A DNA stretch of 10,242 bases from Streptosporangiaceae bacterium. Its GTDB lineage: Bacteria; Actinomycetota; Actinomycetes; Streptosporangiales; Streptosporangiaceae. Below, in pieces: positions 6,305 through 10,242 of this stretch. A program made the translations under genes and the position numbers. The notes under the pieces are model-generated. The model saw nothing but the letters and a program-made list of their open reading frames with translations, did not search any database and had not been told where the DNA came from. Location of the stretch: NCBI GenBank assembly GCA_025934635.1, contig JAICWX010000307.1, forward strand, positions 1 through 10,242. The letters are read 5' to 3'. Position 1 is the first letter of the stretch, and each line of letters begins with the position of its first letter.

Positions 6305-7390
6305 CTACTCGGTCGGCAGCTTGCGCTCGTCGGTGACCGGTGCCGGGGCGGGGGAGCCTTCGGGACGGTTCTCCGAGATCCACTCGTCGATCCGCTCCCA
6401 CCAGGCGTACAGCCACTGCAGCTGCGCCTCGTGGCTGGCCGTGCGCGGCACCTGGTCGTGCTGGACCCGCCACCAGCGGGCCCGGATGACCTGGTTGATC
6501 GGGAAGCGCGCCCAGACATCACCGAGGCTGATGATGTTGTCCAGGCCCGCGTGCGCGACGAAGATCACGTCGGCCTCGGGGCAGGCCTCGATCGCGGCGA
6601 GCGCGCCGCCGGGGCGCGGCGGCAGCAGGTTGGGCATGTGGGCCGCTCGTTTGGCCAGATCTTTTCGGCCTAGGCTTTCCAGCCGCCGGATGCCGCGGCG
6701 CCAGCGTCCGGGGGTCCAGTTGCCGCCCTCGGGGAAGATCACCAGCGCGCCCAGCGGTTCCAGCTCGCGGGCCAGCCGGGCGATCTGCTCGGTGGCGATG
6801 TGCTCGCCCGCCTGGCGGGATCTTACCCACACGTTCGGCAGCCGGTTTCCCGCGATGTCCACGCTGGGGTCGAGCTGCAGCGAGGCCTTCATGACCACCC
6901 GCGGCCGCCGGTGGTAGACGGTCAGCAGCTGGTGTATGAGCAGGAACGAGTCGCCGGGGCCGGCGTGACGGCTGAGCACGATGATCGGCCTGGTCAGGCG
7001 GGCGATCAGCTCGTCGCCGGTGAGGTCGGGCTCGTCTATCTCGACGCGCAGGCCGTACGTCCGCTCGGCCCCCTTGAACAGGGTGTCGAGGAACCGGCGC
7101 ACGACCGCGTAGTGGCGGGTCTGGTAGGGCTCGGTGCGCAGCCGGCCGCCGAACCCGCTGGCCACCCACAGCCCGGTCAGCGCGACCAGGGCCAGCGGCT
7201 CGGCGACGAACCAGGTCAGGGCGAAGCCGACCAGGCGCAGGCTGCGCATCCGGCCGGTTTTGGGCCGTGCCAGCAGGCCGAACACCAGGGCCAGGATGGC
7301 CAGGAACGGGGAGAGCACGATGAACCCGACGCAGATGACGAGCACTACGGGCGCCAGGACGAGGCGGCGGATCAGCGTGGGTGGGAGCAT
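6305..7390 (-). CDS. PlsC-like 1-acylglycerol-3-phosphate acyltransferase family protein
   Basis: A membrane enzyme of the glycerolipid acyltransferase superfamily, expected to move an acyl chain from acyl-CoA or acyl-ACP to a lysophospholipid or another hydroxyl acceptor. Length is 361 residues. Seen: two N-terminal hydrophobic segments (about 10-41 and 53-78), the catalytic H-x4-D box HAGPGD (His142, Asp147), a middle motif around NRLPNVWVRSR (182-192), and the substrate-binding FPEGGNW (219-225). Family members often start this box with NH; here it is SRH, so the exact acceptor is uncertain. The ATG at 7390 has GGGAGGG five bases upstream, a good ribosome site. It lies 90 bases after the TPR gene and is followed by a strong hairpin, so it is probably its own transcription unit or the last gene of one. 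A link to the downstream TetR regulator is possible but unproven. Confidence 0.87.
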   Translation of the reverse strand: MLPPTLIRRLVLAPVVLVICVGFIVLSPFLAILALVFGLLARPKTGRMRSLRLVGFALTWFVAEPLALVALTGLWVASGFGGRLRTEPYQTRHYAVVRRFLDTLFKGAERTYGLRVEIDEPDLTGDELIARLTRPIIVLSRHAGPGDSFLLIHQLLTVYHRRPRVVMKASLQLDPSVDIAGNRLPNVWVRSRQAGEHIATEQIARLARELEPLGALVIFPEGGNWTPGRWRRGIRRLESLGRKDLAKRAAHMPNLLPPRPGGALAAIEACPEADVIFVAHAGLDNIISLGDVWARFPINQVIRARWWRVQHDQVPRTASHEAQLQWLYAWWERIDEWISENRPEGSPAPAPVTDERKLPTE

Positions 7391-7413
7391 GCAGGCCCTC
7401 CCGTCATCGCCAG

Positions 7414-7429
7414 GACCGGTTAGCCGGTC
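7414..7429 (-). terminator. Short GC hairpin between TPR gene and acyltransferase
   Basis: GACCGG and CCGGTC form a perfect 6-bp stem around a four-base loop in the 90-base gap after the TPR stop. It may weakly end the TIR/TPR transcript or attenuate read-through into the acyltransferase; no U-tract follows. Confidence 0.35.
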
Positions 7430-7480
7430 AGCGTCAGGTTAGCTTCCCTGGCTTTTACGACGTACTCCGGTCCGGGCTCG

Positions 7481-8392
7481 TCAGGATGGCTTGCTGATCG
7501 TTGCCGCGCGTTCGAACAGGAGCTGGGCCGGTTCCGGTTCGCCGAGGTCTTGCAGGGTCCTGGCGAGGTTGTTCAGGCGGATGGCGACGGTGGGGTGGTC
7601 GGGTCCGTAGGCGGCTTCGGTGATGGCCAGGGCCCGTTCGAACAGTGGCCGGGCCCGGCCGGGTTGGCCCAGGTCCCGCAGGGTCCCGGCCAGGTTGTTG
7701 AGGCAGGTGGCGACGGTGGGGTGGTCGGGCCCGTAGGCGGTCTCGGTAATCGCCAGGGCCCGTTCGTGCAGTGGCCGGGCACGATCGGGTTCGCCTAGGT
7801 TCCGTAGGGTCCCGGCGAGGTTGTTCAGGCAGGTGGCGAGGGCGGGGTGGTCGGGTCCGTAGGCGGCTTCGGTGATGGCCAGGGCCCGTTCGAGCAGCGG
7901 CCGGGCCTGACCTGGTTCCCCTAGGGCGGCCAGGGTCAGGGCGAGGTTGTTCAGGCCGGTGGCGACGTCGGGGTCGTCGGGTCCGTAGGCGGCTTCGGTG
8001 ATGGCCAGGGCCCGTTCGTGCAGTGGCCGGGCCTGGCCGGGTTGGCCCAGGTCCCGCAGGGTCCCGGCCAGGTTGTTCAGGCAGGTAGCGACGCCGAGGT
8101 CGTCGGGTCCGCGGGCGGCTTCGGTGATGGCCAGGGCGCGTTCTTCCAGGCGCCGGGCTTCGGCTAGCCGGGCATGGACCCGCAGGTAGGTTCCGGCCTG
8201 AGTCAGCAGCCTGGCGGTGTCGTCCTGGATGGCTGGGTCGGTAGTCGTGTGTTCCGCTGCGGCCAGGACATGCGGGAGCAGCACCTGCCACCGCGGCCAC
8301 GACTGCGGGACATCCTGGATCTGGCCTGGCGCGTCAGCCCGCAACAGCCTCAATGCCGCGTGCAGCGGGTGCCCGGCTGCCTCCCGTCCCAT
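7481..8392 (-). CDS. Tetratricopeptide-repeat protein, sensor half of a split NLR-like receptor
   Basis: A 303-residue protein made mainly of kinesin-light-chain-type TPRs. After an N-terminal helical part containing WPRWQVLLPHVLAAAEH come five 42-residue units (about 75-284), each built on ALAITEAAYGPDHP and CLNNLAGTLRDLG, then a partial last unit. Such 42-residue TPRs form a superhelix that binds proteins or peptides. No enzyme motif, signal peptide or membrane helix is present. The ATG shares its A with the TGA of the TIR-NB-ARC gene (TGATG), so translation is probably by stop-restart coupling. The N-terminal stretch looks like the usual continuation of actinobacterial TIR-NB-ARC-TPR single chains, such as FxsT-like proteins, and this reading frame is open for at least 25 codons upstream of the ATG, so a recent frameshift or sequencing error is the main alternative to a true two-gene design. 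Confidence 0.88.
   Translation of the reverse strand: MGREAAGHPLHAALRLLRADAPGQIQDVPQSWPRWQVLLPHVLAAAEHTTTDPAIQDDTARLLTQAGTYLRVHARLAEARRLEERALAITEAARGPDDLGVATCLNNLAGTLRDLGQPGQARPLHERALAITEAAYGPDDPDVATGLNNLALTLAALGEPGQARPLLERALAITEAAYGPDHPALATCLNNLAGTLRNLGEPDRARPLHERALAITETAYGPDHPTVATCLNNLAGTLRDLGQPGRARPLFERALAITEAAYGPDHPTVAIRLNNLARTLQDLGEPEPAQLLFERAATISKPS
7541..8170. repeat. Five 126-bp tandem repeats encoding TPR units
   Basis: The same phrase (GTTNAGGC on the plus strand) recurs exactly every 126 bases, at 7571, 7697, 7823, 7949 and 8075, and long blocks between these points are nearly identical. This equals 42 codons per unit. High identity at the DNA level, silent sites included, points to recent duplication or gene conversion, so copy number may vary among strains and short-read assembly may collapse units. 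Confidence 0.9.
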
Positions 8393-9921
8393 CAGGAGCG
8401 ATCCTGGGCGGGCTGGGCAGGCAGCCGGGTACCGTCCCGGCGGGCACGGGCAGCCGCCTGCACCAGCCGGTGTACCTGCAGCCCGTCGCCGGTCCGGGCG
8501 GCCAGCGAGTAGTCGGACAGCACGGCGATGGTGTCGGTGAACATCAACCGGTCAGCGGCAGCAGCCGACAGCGGCGCGGGCAGCACATCCGCATGCCCCG
8601 TGAACAGGTCGAGCGGGACCGGTTCAGGCGCCATGTAGGAACAGATTTCCAGCAGCAAGATCGCAGCCGGGTCTTCCGCCGCGACCCGGTCCAGGCTCAC
8701 GTTCCACAACGTGGCGATCGTCTCGTCGCGCGAGGCGACCCGGCCGCGCGCGTACAGCTCCGCGGCCCGGCTGCGCAGCAGGTCCAGGTACTCGGCGCCG
8801 GATAGCCCGGCCCGGTCCATGTAAGCAGCGGCCTGCTCCAGCGCCAGCGGCAGCCGTCCCAGCTCCGCGGCGATCTCCTCCCCGATGGCCTGGTCCAGCC
8901 CCGGCACCCGGGTCCGCAGCAGCCGAACCGCATCGGGCAGGCTGATCACGTCCAGCTTCAGCACCGCCCCCAGCGCGCCGAATCCGCTGCGCCGCGTAGT
9001 GACCAGCACATGCCCAGGCACCCCGCTCGGCTGCGGCGCAGCAGGCAGCCAGGGACGGACGGCGTCGGCGTCATCGGCGTTGTCGAAGACCAGCAGCCAC
9101 CCCGCGACCTCGCGCAGCCGGTCATGTACCTGAGCCCGCACCAGGTCAGGCTCGGTAGCGGGGTCCAGGCCCAGCTGCCTGGCCAGCCCGGCGAACTGAT
9201 CCGGTATCAGCGCAGCTTCCTCGGCCGCCACCCACCACGCCACCTCGTAGTCCGCGGCATGGGCGTGAGCGTATTCGGCGGCCAGCTGCGTCTTGCCGAC
9301 CCCGCCCAGCCCGTGCACCGAGTGGACCGTCACCGCCGACCCGCCCGTCAGCCCCCGGGCCAGCTCCGCCAGCTCGCCGCCCCGGCCCGTGAAATGCGGG
9401 TTATGCGGCGCCACGTTCCACACCCGTCCCCCCGCGCCCGGGAACCGCGGCGCGACCGGCACCGCGCGCCCGCGCCCGGCCCCGGGGAAAACCGGCTTCA
9501 CCGAGGGCTTGGCCCGGGCCTCGGCCGCAGCCGCCATGCTCGTCAGCAGCCGGTCCCGCGCGACCGCCTCATCCAGGCCAAACAGGTCGAGTCCAGTCAC
9601 GCCCCTCAGCAGCCCAGGCCGCTCGCACTCTTCTACCCGGACCGGCACCAGCTTGTGCTGTCGCCCATCGGGGTCACTGGCCAGCGCGGCCTGCCACTCG
9701 GCGCCCCCGTAGACCGATTCCAGGTACGCATCCGACAGGACGGCGATCGTCCGCGTGGCGCGCGTCGTCCCGTCCTGCATCCCCTGCACCCAGTTGCTGC
9801 CCGGCACGAAATCCCACGCCTGGACCAGGACCCGGTAACCCGCCTCTTCCAGGATCCAGGCGATCCACACCGCCCACTCCCGGTCGGCCTGCGTATAGGA
9901 AACGAAGAAATCCCACTCCAC
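8392..9921 (-). CDS. TIR-NB-ARC protein (STAND NTPase), effector/switch half of an NLR-like receptor
   Basis: A 509-residue signalling protein. The TIR domain spans about 1-130 (DFFVSYTQADREW at the start); Glu75 in GGAEWQAAL aligns with the catalytic Glu of NAD-cleaving TIR domains, so NADase activity is plausible. A Pro/Gly linker with WNVAPHNPHFTGR (168-180) leads into the NB-ARC: P-loop GLGGVGKT (204-211), Walker B LLVFDNADD (276-284), an LVTTRRS segment, and RLPLALEQAAAY, the GLPL-like motif. The end (LQVHRLVQAAARARR) is the normal junction before TPRs, but a TGA stops it; the TPRs are in the overlapping next gene. The GTG at 9921 has GAGG eight bases upstream. In this superfamily ligand binding by the repeats frees the nucleotide switch and the effector multimerises; many members act in phage defence. 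No FxsA, FxsB or FxsC partner is visible here. The MTHFR-like gene ends 95 bases upstream. Confidence 0.92.
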   Translation of the reverse strand: MEWDFFVSYTQADREWAVWIAWILEEAGYRVLVQAWDFVPGSNWVQGMQDGTTRATRTIAVLSDAYLESVYGGAEWQAALASDPDGRQHKLVPVRVEECERPGLLRGVTGLDLFGLDEAVARDRLLTSMAAAAEARAKPSVKPVFPGAGRGRAVPVAPRFPGAGGRVWNVAPHNPHFTGRGGELAELARGLTGGSAVTVHSVHGLGGVGKTQLAAEYAHAHAADYEVAWWVAAEEAALIPDQFAGLARQLGLDPATEPDLVRAQVHDRLREVAGWLLVFDNADDADAVRPWLPAAPQPSGVPGHVLVTTRRSGFGALGAVLKLDVISLPDAVRLLRTRVPGLDQAIGEEIAAELGRLPLALEQAAAYMDRAGLSGAEYLDLLRSRAAELYARGRVASRDETIATLWNVSLDRVAAEDPAAILLLEICSYMAPEPVPLDLFTGHADVLPAPLSAAAADRLMFTDTIAVLSDYSLAARTGDGLQVHRLVQAAARARRDGTRLPAQPAQDRS

Positions 9922-10016
9922 GCGCCCATCCTCAATTCCGGAAAGGAAGACGGCAAGAGCGCCAGGCTAGCTCCGCCGCGGGCGGGAGCGCACGGTCTCG
10001 ATCATCTCGGTGAGCA

Positions 10017-10242
10017 TCATCCGCGGCTGGTGCGCGCTGGCTGGGCCGGTCGGGCGAGTGCTTCCAGGCGTGCGGAAATTTCCCGGTAGCGGTTCACCGG
10101 TACCAGGTGGACGCCGTCGAAGGCGCCGCTGTCGCGGAGCCGGGTGACCTGCTCGCATGCGGCCTCGACGCCGGCCATCTTGTCGTGCGCGACCTGGCCG
10201 GCGAGCCAGCCGGGGATCTCGATGTCGGGGATGGCGGCGGCC
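10017..10242 (-). CDS. Methylenetetrahydrofolate-reductase-like protein, C-terminal fragment
   Basis: The last 74 residues of a gene whose start lies beyond the right edge; the frame ends at the TGA at 10017-10019. The visible chain runs from IPDIEIPGWLAGQVAHDK to VTRLRDSGAFDGVHLVPVNRYREISARLEAL. The G-x-H-x-x-P/T-x-N-R segment near the end resembles the last strand and helix of the MTHFR TIM barrel (HFYTLNR in MetF), which carries flavin-linked reduction of methylene-tetrahydrofolate. With only the tail visible, a related flavin or F420-type barrel enzyme cannot be excluded. A competing Arg/Pro-rich frame ending at 9967 reads as a shadow. The 95 bases between this stop and the TIR gene hold no gene; TTCCGGAA is a small palindrome there. 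Confidence 0.6.
   Translation of the reverse strand, partial: AAAIPDIEIPGWLAGQVAHDKMAGVEAACEQVTRLRDSGAFDGVHLVPVNRYREISARLEALARPAQPARTSRG

Noticed and set aside
7455..8300. Arg/Pro-rich minus-strand frame across the TPR repeats
   Set aside because: It is another frame of the repeated TPR DNA; its repeat pattern only mirrors the 126-bp period and its composition is typical of a GC-rich shadow.
9967..10158. 63-codon Arg/Pro-rich frame ending at 9967
   Set aside because: It overlaps the MTHFR-like frame, which has a coherent fold-like sequence and proper codon bias.

Overview
The window looks like chromosomal DNA of a high-GC actinomycete. Most genes use G or C in nearly every third codon position. 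The gene content is also typical of large soil actinobacterial genomes: eukaryote-like Ser/Thr kinases with a Pro/Gly-rich linker and one membrane helix, a TIR/NB-ARC protein, kinesin-light-chain-type TPRs, and a TetR regulator beside a PlsC-type acyltransferase. A genus cannot be named from this sequence alone.

Layout, left to right. (1) 1-920, minus: N-terminal 306 residues of a Ser/Thr kinase whose C-terminus lies beyond base 1. (2) 921-1929: about 1 kb with no gene I can defend, but with an AT-rich perfect palindrome. (3) 1930-3330, plus: a visibly lower-GC two-gene unit, a processive-type family 2 glycosyltransferase followed 15 bases later by an unlisted 55-residue single-helix membrane peptide. 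(4) 3400-5349, minus: a second, complete kinase, clearly paralogous to the first, with a membrane helix and a Thr/Pro/Ser-rich ectodomain. (5) 5439-6086, minus: TetR-family regulator preceded by an AT-rich promoter/operator region. (6) 6305-7390, minus: PlsC-like acyltransferase with a strong hairpin just after its stop. (7) 7481-9921, minus: a TIR-NB-ARC gene and a TPR gene joined by a TGATG stop/start overlap; together they read like one TIR-NB-ARC-TPR (bacterial NLR-like) receptor cut in two. (8) 10017-10242, minus: the last 74 residues of a methylenetetrahydrofolate-reductase-like protein.

How the genes may work together. The TIR-NB-ARC and TPR proteins are best read as one sensor/effector pair: the TPR is the likely ligand or partner sensor, NB-ARC the nucleotide-dependent switch, and TIR, with its putative catalytic Glu retained, the likely NAD-consuming output. 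The TetR protein may control itself and possibly the neighbouring lipid acyltransferase. The two kinases flank the glycosyltransferase/small-peptide unit, which runs the other way and has different base composition, so that unit may be an insertion between tandem kinase paralogs. The kinases could still regulate envelope work by the glycosyltransferase, but nothing in the sequence proves this.

The two observations most worth following up are the split NLR-like receptor with its near-identical 126-bp TPR repeats, and the glycosyltransferase with its coupled small membrane peptide.
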